Source: Apostichopus japonicus (Eukaryota > Echinodermata > Holothuroidea > Aspidochirotida > Stichopodidae). Taken from it: 64,000 bases of DNA. The DNA lies in NCBI RefSeq assembly GCF_037975245.1, contig NC_092567.1:11692376-11756375 (forward strand), written 5' to 3'. Below, one piece after another: positions 25,237 through 35,980 of the stretch. The translations under genes and the position numbers were made by a program. A model generated the notes under the pieces. It saw nothing but the letters and a program-made list of their open reading frames with translations, ran no database searches and was not told the origin of the DNA. Every line of letters starts with the position of its first letter. Within the stretch, counting starts at the first letter, position 1.

Positions 25237-25523
25237 TTTCATATCCTCTGCACGCCACTGCGATATTGCACCATACTATGGTCTAACTGGAGCATTGTAA
25301 AGTTTTTTGAATGAAAGAAAAGTGATATTCTCATTTTTCTCAAACGATTTAGAAATTAATTGGACAATATCTAAACCTTTTCATACAAATACGGGGCATT
25401 GTTGATGACTTTAACTATAACTGAGTTATTCCGTTCATTGAAATCCTGTCTTACTGAAGTCTATCAACAACAAAGAACTGACAGGAACGATCAATTTGAA
25501 TAGAAAAAAAACATTGTTTGGTT

Positions 25524-25602
25524 CTAGAACGGGACTCGAAACACGGACACTTGCAATCCTAATGTTACTTGTTAGAATCTCGCTCTAGCTACTTACACTA
25601 CA
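25524..25602 (-). mobile_element. tRNA-like sequence (SINE or tRNA pseudogene)
   Basis: Read on the minus strand there is an A-box-like TAGCTAGAGCGA and, about 45 bases later, a B-box-like GTTTCGAGTCCC. This is the internal Pol III promoter layout of tRNA-derived sequences. The arms do not fold into a convincing cloverleaf. Confidence 0.35.
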
Positions 25603-28448
25603 CACTATTTTGTGAAATTGTTTATAATTTCTTTACTTTTACCACATTAGTTTAATGAACAGCGGTTTAACGTTTTTTTTTCATAAACGAATCTATAGTT
25701 TCTTTTCAAGATATATTCAGAGTTGTAGTTTTATTCACACAGTTTGCGTGCTTTACAGGCATATTAAGCACATAGGACAAAGTACATCGGAAACTTACAA
25801 TGTTTGCGTATTAGAGTAACCGAGAACAATGCATATACGTACAGCAGGTACTTTAGAAAGGCTGATATGACAGAATAAACACAACAAGGCATAAATATCA
25901 GATATGAATTATATTATTAAATAAAGTCTTTGATTGTGTAAACAATAAAACATGAACTTTGGAACCAGTTAAATATATAGACTGATTCCTCCCGATATCT
26001 ATTTAGCGTTCAGAATCGTATGTTAGGACGTCACATGACATACATGACATACACGACGCCATCTTGTCAATTGGATGTTCTTCATTCCTGTTTCCGTATG
26101 TTCTTCTTTCGTGATTTTCATCTGTTTTGAAAGGATTAACGGATTCTAGACTTAAATTATACTGTGGCTGATAAATCCACATAGCGATGATCGTACTGGT
26201 AAGTAGCGTACATGGGACAGTAGTGGTGTGAAACTATATATGTATACTGATGTACTAAACACGTCATTCATAACACAGGCTATGTATGACTACAGCTTAC
26301 TATATGAACATGGCGTCTTGAAGGCTATTTTAATTTATCAGAATTATAATCCATGTCTCAATGATGATATTCAATGTCGATTTAAATATTTCTTTAATTT
26401 GAAGGTAATAATTTAGGCACATGTTAGTTAAACTATTATTATGTAAATCGTGGTTATTTTAAAGTTCATTCATGCAGGTACAACATATCTCTTCCTATCA
26501 GAACATGTGCTATCCTTTCACTTTATTGCTGTCAGACCAGATCATAAAGACTTACAGTGAGTCCTGTCGAAACAGACATTTAGAAATGTAATACTTTCAT
26601 AGCAGGCGTTGCTCCGTTAGGTTTAGGTCGACATTACATGTATGAATCGGGATTGAAATAATTTAAAAGATTCCTCAAGGTATAGACATATTTTCAATTT
26701 GCAACTTTAGCATGAGAGAGATGCAGTTGTCTTACTTTCTATCCGTATGGAACATGGTATGATCTATGTGGGAAGTATATGGACAATTTTGATACGTTTT
26801 ACTAAGATAAATCTAGTTGGAAGTTCATGGAACATAAGTAAGGCCTATATGTGGGAAGTAAAGAGAACATTGAATAAGTTAGAACAGGCTAACCCTGTGG
26901 GAAGGTGGTTCTATTAGCTCAGTCTTTAAACTCAACAATCTTCCCGATAACCCGGAAAATGTTAATATTGAACCAATAGAATAAACATATTAAGTTTATG
27001 AACTTTACTGAGCTTAGGATTTTTTTCTTTGTAAGTTAATTATCACGTGACTGATATCTTTTACTTTATCAGGGTGACCAGAGCGATTAATCGTAAATGT
27101 TATTTTACTGAAATTATTGGAAAAATATAAATGTTTTGAAAATCAACCTAATCGGCTTATCAAGGAACCGTATAAATTATATTCCTCTACCCGAAATTCA
27201 GTCGTACCGCTTAAAGCAGCAGTTAAACTTAGGCTTACAATTTTACCCTGTTAGGCTATTATACACAAGTCTTGTGTTGATAACAGTGGGTCATCAATCT
27301 ATTCAATTTCATGAAATAAAGGTTACTGAGGGAATAGTTAATACATTTGATTTGATCCTAAACGTTAACACGTAGTCACGTGCACGTTTAGTAATGCTGT
27401 ATTATACACATTAACGACCAAATTGGAATTATGTTCATAAAAGAAAATCAGACTTTTACCTCACATTTGAAATGAACCATGGCCATAGTCAAACTAATGA
27501 CCTACATTTTGATCTAATTTCACTATCTATTAGTATCGATAAAATAATAAAAATCATCTCAAGCAGCTTCTTTAACAAGCACATGAATAACCATTGTATC
27601 TACAGTTAAGAGAGAAGCCCGCCATCTAAAATGATGAGCTGTAGGTGATATTCTAAAGGGATATTGAAAACACTGATAACAAAACAGAAAGTTGAATTTT
27701 TCAGGGTGGGTTGATATAAGATGACTTCAAAGGTCGATGTGTTGTGCAAACAATAAACAGTCAATAAGAGATAAGGAGAGATTCACCTTGATGTAATCTT
27801 TGTCGAGCCAGAGACCTGTTGGTAAAGTGACTGGTTCTGTTGACTTATAGAATTATACATTGATTTATGATACTTTTGTTAAGTTAGTTTCATCCATGCA
27901 TACTGTATCTATATATTCAACAGATCATCGCTTTGAATTATAATTATGGATAATATCAATCAAAGGAAAAGAAAAGTGAAGATCCAAGTTTATCCTGCCA
28001 ACCAGTCACGAAAGTTGTTGTGACGTCATAATCGATGGAGCGCCTTCAATTGTCTATGGAGCGCCTTACAGTGCAAGGTTTGTTGTGATTACATAGTTTT
28101 GGATTAGTAACTTAGTATAAGAAAAACAAATGTCTATTATAAACATAAACAAACAAGGATTTAAGCCTCAGCATTCTAAATACTCTTACATTGTATGATC
28201 GGGAGTTCAACGTGACTTTTTTTTTATTGCTTTCAGTGTTTTGTTTCTACCTTATTAACTTTAATTAACCGAATGGAAAATTTGCATATTACTCCGATTT
28301 AACTGGTATAATTTTTTTTCGTTCAGAGTGACATCCAACAGATTGCCCACCATAATTGTTTCCAGTTCATATATAAGCAATGACACGATCCAATTTTATT
28401 GACCAAAAAATAATGTTCACAAATCAAAATTTTGCGATTTTTTTGCAG
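25603..28448 (+). other. Upstream flank or intron of the NLR gene
   Basis: No N-terminal CARD, death or DED exon could be recognised here. A GTAAGT donor-like site at about 26202 follows a short ATG-led stretch (ATGATCGTACTG), but nothing supports it as a first exon. The phase-1 start of the NACHT exon requires at least one exon upstream, either here or outside my recognition. A TGACGTCA lies at 28021. Confidence 0.35.
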
Positions 28449-29968
28449 ACAAAAAGGCCATACTTATCGATTCTCTGAAGAGCAGGTACAAACTACAATA
28501 TGACGCAATCCAGCCCATACCGTACATCAAGGACAGACTATATTGTGTTGACAAGGTATTTGTTGAGGGCGGTACAGAGGTCCTTATTGTTAAAGGAGCG
28601 ACGAAGGAGAAAGAAGGACCATGGGTACGTGTGGGCTCGTACAAAGATATCTTCACAGACCCTCGAATGAAAGCCAAACGGCGCATCATAGAAGCAGAAG
28701 CCGGGTATGGTAAGTCAACAGTGGCTCTACAGCTCGCCTATGATTGGTGCAATGGTGTAAAGGATTCACCTTTTAAAGACGTAGAGATTCTAATTCTTCT
28801 CCGGTTGAGGCAGCTGAACAGCAAGATATCTATCTATCAAGCAATTAAACTGTTCTTAGGACCAAAAGATCCTCGTATCAAATCAACTGATATTAAAGAT
28901 ATCATTGAAAGCTGTTCTTCTGTTAAGGTACTCCTGGACGGATATGATGAGTTTCCTGACAGGGACGGAGCCACAGGAAGTGACGTAGGACGCATCATTA
29001 CGAGGAATCTGTTTGGGAATATCGATGTTACCCTGACAACCAGATATCTTCCGAAGGACTATGACAAAGCAAATACAAAGCGAGTGCGGTTAGTTGGTTT
29101 TGACGAAAAAGCACGTGACCAGTACATTCGCAAGGCTGTTACCGGGGAGAACGAAGAAAGCGTTGCTAAAATTAAGCACGCTTTAAAATCCAACCCGATC
29201 CTTGATGCCCTATGTCAGGTGCCTCTTTTCTTTGTTATGTTTTCTCACATGACTCATGAAAAAGTACTTTTTATGAGATTTAATTCAGTTACAGAGTTTT
29301 TCCGCTACATGATGAAGTGTTTCCATAGTCACAAGAGCAATAAATCAATGGATAGGAACACGAGACCACACAATGTTACATATGAGCTGAAATTCACTGA
29401 ACTTAGTAAAGTAGCATTTGAAGGTCTCTGCGGTGAAAACCAACAGTTATCATGGCGTAAGGATGGACTCTCTACACGACTAGGTCAAGGGTTTTGTCAA
29501 CATTATATTGCAGTCGGTATCTTGGTAGAGGAAGAAGTGTCTAATGTGACAAACGAACATACTTCTACTACAGACATACAGACAAGGACTGACATAAGGT
29601 TCTACCATAAACTATTCTGTGAATGGTTTGCGTCTTTTAGACTGGTAGAAATAGTAGCTGCTACAAGAGGTGCATCTGAGCTGAAGAATGTTCTTGATAC
29701 AGTGGATCCATTTAATCTTCAGTACCTCTATCGGTTCGCCTGTGGGATTAACCCAGCAGTTGGGAAGAGAATAATAGAATACTTGAAGAGCAGGGAAGAC
29801 GGTGATAAGTTTGCCATCCTCTGCATCCTGGAACAAACTGGTGAGGTAGATGAAATCAAGGACACCGTCAGGGATCTGTGTTCTCGTCGAGTGAATATCA
29901 ATGAAGATCAGAGTAGACTACTACAGAGATCTACCATACAGCTACTGGAGATTGCTGCCAGATATGAC
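28449..29968 (+). CDS. NLR (NOD-like receptor) NACHT exon
   Basis: This large internal exon runs from an acceptor (CGATTTTTTTGCAG ending at 28448) to a strong donor (GTAAGTATT from 29969). It starts in phase 1, ends in phase 0 and has 506 intact codons. The Walker A motif EAEAGYGKST is at codons 81-90 and Walker B LLDGYDE at 161-167. A sensor-type TTR follows at about 195, and a motif like the NLR helical domain (FYHKLFCEWFAS) at about 384. These are hallmarks of STAND/NACHT ATPases, which oligomerise on ligand sensing in innate immunity. The pre-NACHT part PIPYIKDRLYCVDKVFVEGG is typical of invertebrate-deuterostome NLRs. There is no ATG near its start. The N-terminal effector domain is not found. 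LRRs would follow, and a phase-compatible LRR exon lies at 61043. Confidence 0.93.
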
Positions 29969-30599
29969 GTAAGTATTAACAATAAATTGATATTTTACTC
30001 GCTGCATGGATTGAATTGGTAGACATATTTAGCTGAATGCATATATGTAGCCGTGACACAATTCAATTTATAGTAAACACACTCTGACAAATGAAAACCC
30101 AAAGTATGATTCCTGATAGCATCTTTCATGTTTTCTTCACGTGATGGAATCATAGGGGGAAATGTATGCTGAATATATAATGTATGGTACAGTTAAAAGA
30201 AATATAAACATAACAGTAACAAAATACCATATACTTCATTTAACCAGCAGGGCGTTGTCACTAAGTAAATGACAGATCAAGAAAAACCTCTTATCAGTCC
30301 AACCCAGACAAAGTTTTGATTTTATACCACATTAGAAGCAAAATTATGAGGAAGTTTCTTAGTTTTAATTTAAAGCGTTTAAACAATTTTTTATTCATCA
30401 TTAACTCGGAACTTTAGTTGTTTTTGTTATGGGATTTTGATATTTAAACGTATAAGAAAATCAAGGCAAACAGTATCAATGAGCAGATATTTGAAATAAT
30501 TTGAATCATGCATCAATGCATGATGAATTAAAGGGTATCAAATATAGGAGAGTGTGAATGTACGCTATATTATATGACAACAGTAAATACTAAACAAGC
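29969..30599 (+). other. Start of the NLR intron
   Basis: Reading through the donor gives a stop about 50 nt later, as expected for an intron. The rest is AT-rich and featureless. Confidence 0.6.
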
Positions 30600-30602
30600 A
30601 TA

Positions 30603-30673
<71 letters not shown>
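30600..30673. repeat. (TA)n microsatellite
   Basis: About 33 TA units after a short imperfect lead. Confidence 0.95.
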
Positions 30674-30675
<2 letters not shown>

Positions 30676-30937
30676 CCAACTCATTACGATTTTCATTTAT
30701 ATATATATTCATTTGCCTCTGTCCTTTACCTCCATTTCATTAACATAAAGTCTGTTCAAAGTATCTCTTTCGAGATCCGGCTTTAGGAATGACAAATTAT
30801 TTCGAGTTGGTTAGCATCATGTTTGATCTCTAGAGTAAGGCAAACTATGTCACCAAAAACAGAACTAGTATTGTTCGATACAGGTGAAAAACGCCTACAG
30901 TGGAATAGCGACCTTCGAACCTCTGGACATACAATCA

Positions 30938-31017
30938 ACGTCCATAGCCTAGCGGTTAGGGTGTCCGCATACAGAGCGGGATGCCCGGGTTCGAATCCCA
31001 GTGGAGGCTGGTTTTTT
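30938..31017 (+). ncRNA. tRNA-like Pol III unit, left arm
   Basis: It has an A box TAGCCTAGCGG, an anticodon-arm-like TCCGC/GCGGG stem around a 7-base loop ATACAGA, a perfect B box GGTTCGAATCC, and a T7 terminator directly after. About five of seven acceptor pairs form. The T stem has one mismatch and the D stem is poor. It is probably a tRNA-derived SINE head and not a working tRNA. The loop would give anticodon ACA if real. Confidence 0.55.
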
Positions 31018-31025
31018 TCACTGTT

Positions 31026-31073
<48 letters not shown>

Positions 31074-31084
31074 AACAGTGAAAA

Positions 31085-31163
31085 AACTTCCAGCCTCTAC
31101 TGGGATTCGAACCCGGGCCTCCCGCTCTGTATGCGGACACCCTAACCGCTAGGCTATGGACGT
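31085..31163 (-). ncRNA. tRNA-like Pol III unit, right arm
   Basis: Mirror copy of the left-arm unit on the minus strand, with the same A and B boxes and a T6 run after it. I see about two single-base differences within the tRNA-like part. Both units point towards the central (AT)n, so transcripts would converge. Confidence 0.55.
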
Positions 31164-31260
31164 TGATTGCATGTCCAGAGGTTCGAAGGTCGCTATTCCA
31201 CTGTAGGCGTTTTTCACCTGTATCGAACAATACTAGTTCTGTTTTTGGTGACATAGTTTG

Positions 31261-32414
31261 TACGGTGTAACATATGAATATTCTTCCGACTTATTAAGGT
31301 AGTGACTTAAATGTTTATGTGTTTATGTGTTTAAATGTTTATGGCGGGGTCAGGTGTGAATGAAATATTTTATGAGCGAGTGGGTGCTGCCGTAGGACCA
31401 CTGAAGCTAACTCCCATATATGGTGCCCCCATCCCACCCCTAGATTAAAAATATAATTAAAAACAATAGAAGCCAAATAATGCATTCTGAGGTATGTTTA
31501 GACTATAATGTATTTGTATATAAATTAGCTCTAAAGAAGGTTGTGCTAATATTTGATAAGTTCAAACGTCTCCGACTGATTAGAGTAAACACATGGACGT
31601 GATAGGAGGGTAACCAGAGTAATCCCTTTATGCAGGAGGGTATGTTGCCCTGGGGTCATTCAACCAATGTAGGGCATTGGGGTTCCAACCCAGAAATAAG
31701 AATATTTAGACGATAGATAGAGTGTGGTCCCTAAACGTAAAGTTTTGCTATAATAACAACGCTTTGTGACGTTTAAGAAAAACAGGGGAGGGGTGGGGGA
31801 TCATTAGTAGTGATCCTAATCTTTCTTGGCAAAATACAAAAATCCGCCGACTGAACCATATTCCCCCCATTTATTAAGATCGTTTTCGATATAATAATAG
31901 ATCTAATGAATCGTATTAGATGTTAGTAGTTGGTATCGTTTTTTCCAAACATCGTGTGGCTAACACAATAATAAAATAGAGACATATTTAGTACTTGTCA
32001 AAATGACCTTCAGAACAACAGATCATTGACGTATCCAGATACCGGAGCTGCAGTCCTTTAATCACGTTATATTACCGCGCGATTGACAGGTCATGTATAC
32101 AAAATACAATAAGCTTGATAGACAGTGTACATCATTATATTAATAGAGAATATAATGAAAGGAAAGTTAACATTCACTAGTAGGTCTGTATACAGATAGC
32201 ATATGTTATATGTACACAGTGTGTGTATATACAGCGTGGGCACTGGACGATAATATAATAGTAGCCAATGACTCCTAAAAGTATATACATTTTTCAGAGT
32301 ATGGTGAGGCAGTCGTATCTGGATGAAATTAATTTGTGTGATTGTGCGTATATTAGAGAAAGGCCAATAATACTGTAGGTCCCAGCTAATAGACTTTGCT
32401 ATTGTCACTAGATT
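31261..32414. other. No recognised feature
   Basis: Non-coding intron-like DNA. A short repeat of GTGTTTATGTGTTTA lies near 31315. Confidence 0.4.
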
Positions 32415-32520
32415 GGATGAGGGTTTATTGTCCGGCTATCAGGAGCTTATTGCCCGGATCAATGTCTTTCAGGGGTCTATTGCCCGGAAAAGTGGCTTTC
32501 AGGGGCATATTGCTCGCAGC
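32415..32520 (+). repeat. Short tandem repeat, TTTCAGGGG..ATTGCCCGG type
   Basis: Three degenerate copies of about 37 bp with the core TATTGCCCGG. The GTCCGG/GCCCGG core is reminiscent of the GC-rich minisatellites at 11.2, 12.8 and 38.1 kb. Confidence 0.5.
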
Positions 32521-32554
32521 GGCCTAGTGCCTTCGGGGGCCTTTGTCCCTCCAG

Positions 32555-33334
32555 CAGGCCCGTAGCCAGGATTTTTTACACGGAGGGGCACCATAGTATC
32601 AAGGGGGGCACAAATAATTTTATGAGAAAATAAATATAACGCATTAATGTGTTCGAGAACGAGTCGCATATAATATCATGCAGTTACAGATACACATGCA
32701 ACGATTGCTCTTGTATTTATATCACCAAACATCATTGCATGGAAAATGGTTGAGAATATTGTACTACTGTACTTTTTTATTGTACTGTCACAAGCCTGGC
32801 CAAAAATTAATCGTTGACACTTCCTAAAGTAAATTTTTATCTCGGAAAAAAAGGCAGTAAAAAAAAAGGAATGCAATGCATGCATATAAGATGCATTCAG
32901 AATATGCATTCTTAAGCAACTGACAGTTGGATTCAGCATTAAATAAAAAAGCAAATCACTATTTTTTTTTTTTTTTTTTTGCTTGAATTTACGGACCTTT
33001 TCTATAGTGAGTGCCTCATGAAACATTTCTGGAGGACCTACGATTTTATATTTAAATGAATATAATACACAATTTTAAGAGGTCCGATGCATACTTAGTT
33101 TCTTACGATATAAATTATGATTCCTGGCGGTTTTTTTTTTTTTTAATCGGAAAATCGGGGTAAAATTTACCAAATTTGGCCCATTTTTCTTGAAAATTCG
33201 AAGAAAAATCAGAAAATCTGGATGTCTAGCCCCCTCTGGAAATAAAATCGAAGAAAATTCGGAAAATCACGGTGAAAAGTCGGACATTTTGAGAATTTCG
33301 CCCCTCTGGAAAAAAAAGTCTAGCTACGCCACTG
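32555..33334. mobile_element. Possible hAT-type element ends (imperfect TIRs)
   Basis: The left end CAGGCCCGTAGCCAGGATTT and the reverse complement of the right end CAGTGGCGTAGCTAGACTTT match at about 18 of 23 positions when the T run is included. Both look like hAT termini. No matching 8-bp flanks are seen. It lies next to the hAT transposase remnant on the right and may be one end of that element, or a separate insertion. The interior holds several T runs and repeated CCCTCTGGAAA segments. Confidence 0.4.
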
Positions 33335-33414
33335 GATATAAGTACTGGTCTTCAGACCCTTCTATTTTGAAAATCCTGGAATTTCCTTGCCATTTTAACA
33401 TTTTTTTTATATAA

Positions 33415-34123
33415 TAAATTGAATACAATTACACAATCTTCCTGACATGACACTAGCTCCGTCATGTGATTGGCTTATAATCTTTGCAGGTTACAGTCCT
33501 GCCTTTTCAATCACGTCAATTATAGCATTTGCCGTACTTTATGCTGTGAACAACAAAAGTTGCTTAAACTTTCCCCGTGTAAGATATCGTCCGGCTTTTG
33601 CAATTCCCCCACAGTTTCGTTATTTCCCCGAAATGCCATTTCATTCATGGCAAGAAATTTAATTACATCAAAGATACTGCAAAGATAGTACCTATTTTTT
33701 CTCCAGTTGTCCTTCTCAGAGTTGCTGATGAACCCCACTTCCCTGATGACTTCGGATATCTCTTTCTCTCCAGCCTGAATGTGAGTCTCTGACCCATTGT
33801 GCTTAAAATAAACTCTCCCCCTTCTCCATTGCAGATTTCCACTGATTAAATCCTTGTATGGTGAATTTTCTGTCTTTTAATGATCTAATTGGTGCAAAGT
33901 TTCTACAGGCATAGCAACAAACCCGGTCCGTTGAGATTGAATACTCTATCCATGGGTATTGATCATACCACCCCTTATTGAATGATCTGCGCCTTGCCCC
34001 AAATTTTGTAGGCGGATATGACGCTAAAATTGGTCTCTATGGCAAATCTTTGCCCAGATCTGATGGGCATCCTGAGGAAGAAGTAGGGACTGAAGACTTT
34101 CCCCTGACAAGGAAGCGATCCAT
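33415..34123 (-). pseudogene. Decayed hAT transposase (TTF zinc finger / DUF4371 type)
   Basis: The minus strand from an ATG at 34123 gives MDRFLVRGKSS and a Ser-rich segment, then a TAG at 34039-34037. The same frame continues with QYPWIEYS and a Cys pair motif VCCYACRNF. A frameshift leads to KHNGSETH, then NRYYLCSIFDVIKFLA and AFRGNNE. A second shift gives RGKFKQLL, and after further stops QSHDGASVMSG (33470-33441). This is the order found in ZMYM1-like/DUF4371 hAT transposases. At least three stops and two frameshifts make it dead, and the C-terminal half with the dimerisation domain is missing. Confidence 0.8.
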
Positions 34124-34850
34124 ATTGTAGGTATTAGGCAAAGCTCCAACTAAAACAACTTTACAACAATGTGCCCACAGTGTATGATCACTGTGCAACT
34201 TTTCGATTGTATTGTGAAGGGGTGTAGAAACACGCGTGTGAAGGGGTGTAGAAACGCGCGTATTATTTGTATACATTACATGTATTACAGTAGAATGAAG
34301 AACCTGGTGAAAATTACAGTAGCCTATACAGGACTTGTGTTGAGAGTTTGCAGTTTCAGCATAAAAATACTATAGTGGGTGGGAACGGGCGGGTAAGGAT
34401 CAGGCAGGTGGATAGGGGGGCTGCAAACTATACTCTTCGATATTAAATTCTCCAAACTAAACAACAAATTGCAATTCATGTAAACAACAAAATTTTAACA
34501 ATATTATTCGTTTAATTTCATGCATTTTTTTTTCTTACCGTCTTTTTACAAGGGGGGGGGGGCACGGACCCTTGCACGGGGGGCATGGCCGCATCCGCGA
34601 CCAAAATAATGGCCAATTTGATGGTGTCCACCGGTGCCAAAAGGAGGATTAACGTCCCATTTTCGTATATTGGTGGACATAACATTCCCAGAGACATTAC
34701 ACATTATTTGTTTTATTATATGCCCGATTTTGGTTATCATATTGTAACGGCGTTTCTTTAATTTCCGGTATTTTTGCGGGTCTCCTATGCTTACGTAACT
34801 GTGTTTCTGTGCCACGTATCTCTCTCGCAAGGTCACAGTAAAAGATTTTG
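34124..34850. other. Non-coding, possibly 5' part of the hAT element
   Basis: It contains a 24-bp tandem duplication (34214-34261, GTGAAGGGGTGTAGAAAC plus ACGCGT) and a G12 run at about 34552 in a GC-rich patch resembling hAT-type ends. No gene is seen. Confidence 0.4.
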
Positions 34851-35292
34851 ATCAGTTTTTGTGTTGTAATTAGGTCCAATGGGGAACAATAGACACAAAC
34901 GATCAAGTTAGAAAAGAAAATTTCTAACTAACGTGCACTATTTTAATCTACTGATAAAGTGATTTTACGTTATATTCAATCCAATTCCATCGCTCGATCT
35001 ACAGGTGCTATATATGCTGTAACTGTGATAGTGCTATACGTACGCAAGTATAGCTCCCTAGGCACAATCAAGACTTTAGTAATTTTTGTGATGTAATTAG
35101 GTCCAATGGGAAACAATTAACACAAACGTGCAAGTTTTAGAAAGAAAACATCATTTTTAGCTAACGTGCACTATTTTAATTAACTGATAAAGCGATTTTA
35201 CGTTAAATTCAACCCATTCCATCGCTCGATCTACAGGTGCTTATGATGTGACTGTGATAGTATTATCTACGTACGAAAGTATAGCTCCCTAT
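34851..35292 (+). repeat. Tandem duplication, period about 227 bp
   Basis: Two adjacent copies share GTAATTAGGTCCAATGGG, GCACTATTTTAAT, CATCGCTCGATCTACAGG and TATAGCTCCCTA in order, with scattered substitutions. Copy 1 runs from about 34851 and copy 2 from about 35080. Confidence 0.85.
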
Positions 35293-35410
35293 GATGTTTC
35301 ATTGAGAATTTAAAACCGTTCTTTTTAGGCTTGATTTTGTAAAGTGATGTGAGAGGTCATTTAAGTTCAAGGTTGGGACGATTGTTTTCTTCAATTTCCA
35401 GTCAGCATTT
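35293..35410 (+). repeat. 118-bp dispersed repeat, copy 1
   Basis: It matches 41568-41685 in the same orientation over its full length, from GATGTTTCATT to TTCCAGTCAGCAT, with about 15 differences. It abuts the end of the 227-bp tandem duplication. Confidence 0.8.
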
Positions 35411-35693
35411 GAGTGGCTTTTTTGAAGGTTAGGCTTATGATGGTAAGCCACAAATGTTGACATTTACTATAAATAATTTACACAACCTTGCACAAGCAAA
35501 CGAGAAAAAGTAAGTTGCTGTAGTTGTGTTGGCCTTATAACAAGGTTTTCAGTATGACCATATAACCTAAATGACCCAACAACATCGATAGAAAACAAAT
35601 GAAGTAAATGAATGAATACCTACCATAAAGAATATTATACCTTGGCCAAAATGTTCTGCAGCAGGGTAACACTTGGGGCACCCTTTCCCTCAC
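35411..35693. other. No recognised feature
   Basis: Short non-coding stretch between the repeat and the minus-strand coding block. Confidence 0.4.
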
Positions 35694-35944
35694 CTAGACC
35701 ATAAATACATTTTTTGAATAAAATCCCAGGTGTTTTGACACTCCCATGGGTAGTCCATGTCCAAAACGTATATAACTTTTAGACATATATATGTTGCCAC
35801 ATGCCTGGTCTTCCCAACCACGACAACAAAGACTTGTTCTGGGCATTCCCTTTCCCCCAAGGCCAACATAAACAGCTGTAACTGCTGCATGTTTTTCAGA
35901 AAGTCTGGTATGTTTGGTGCCAATCTAAAGAAGACCCCCTCCAT
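35694..35944 (-). CDS. Orphan coding block, unknown (possible exon)
   Basis: The minus strand carries an 84-codon open frame from ATG at 35944 that reads like real protein: IPDFLKNMQQLQLFMLALGE, then PEQVFVVVV and MDYPWECQNTWDFIQKMY. The frame stops right after WSR, where AG|GTGAGG makes a good splice donor near 35696. An acceptor-like TCTTCTTTAG lies inside the first codons. The pattern YP....TW.FIQ reminds me of the ends of repeat-associated uncharacterised proteins in fish and invertebrates, but I cannot name the family. It may be an exon, or a fragment of a mobile-element or host gene. No partner exon was found. Confidence 0.5.
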
Positions 35945-35980
35945 TGAATATTAACAACTGACTAAATTTCACCTTCACTG

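Larger units (their letters stand above)
30841..31260. mobile_element. 420-bp palindrome with tRNA-like units in both arms
   Basis: The left arm (30841-31028) and right arm (31071-31260) are reverse complements with only a few mismatches, joined by about 42 bp of (AT)n. Both termini read CAAACTATGTCACC into the element. Sequence outside the arms does not match, so the palindrome is a discrete unit. Each arm holds a tRNA-like Pol III module and a T6-T7 run. It may be a fold-back or MITE-type element, or two SINEs inserted head-to-head. A 5-bp flank (TAAGG and TACGG) is at best an imperfect target duplication. Confidence 0.88.

Noticed and set aside
30938-31017. A functional tRNA gene
   Set aside because: The D stem and acceptor pair poorly. 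The perfect B box and terminator fit a SINE head better.
33447-33792. Plus-strand frames of 64-72 codons
   Set aside because: They are antisense shadows of the hAT transposase remnant.
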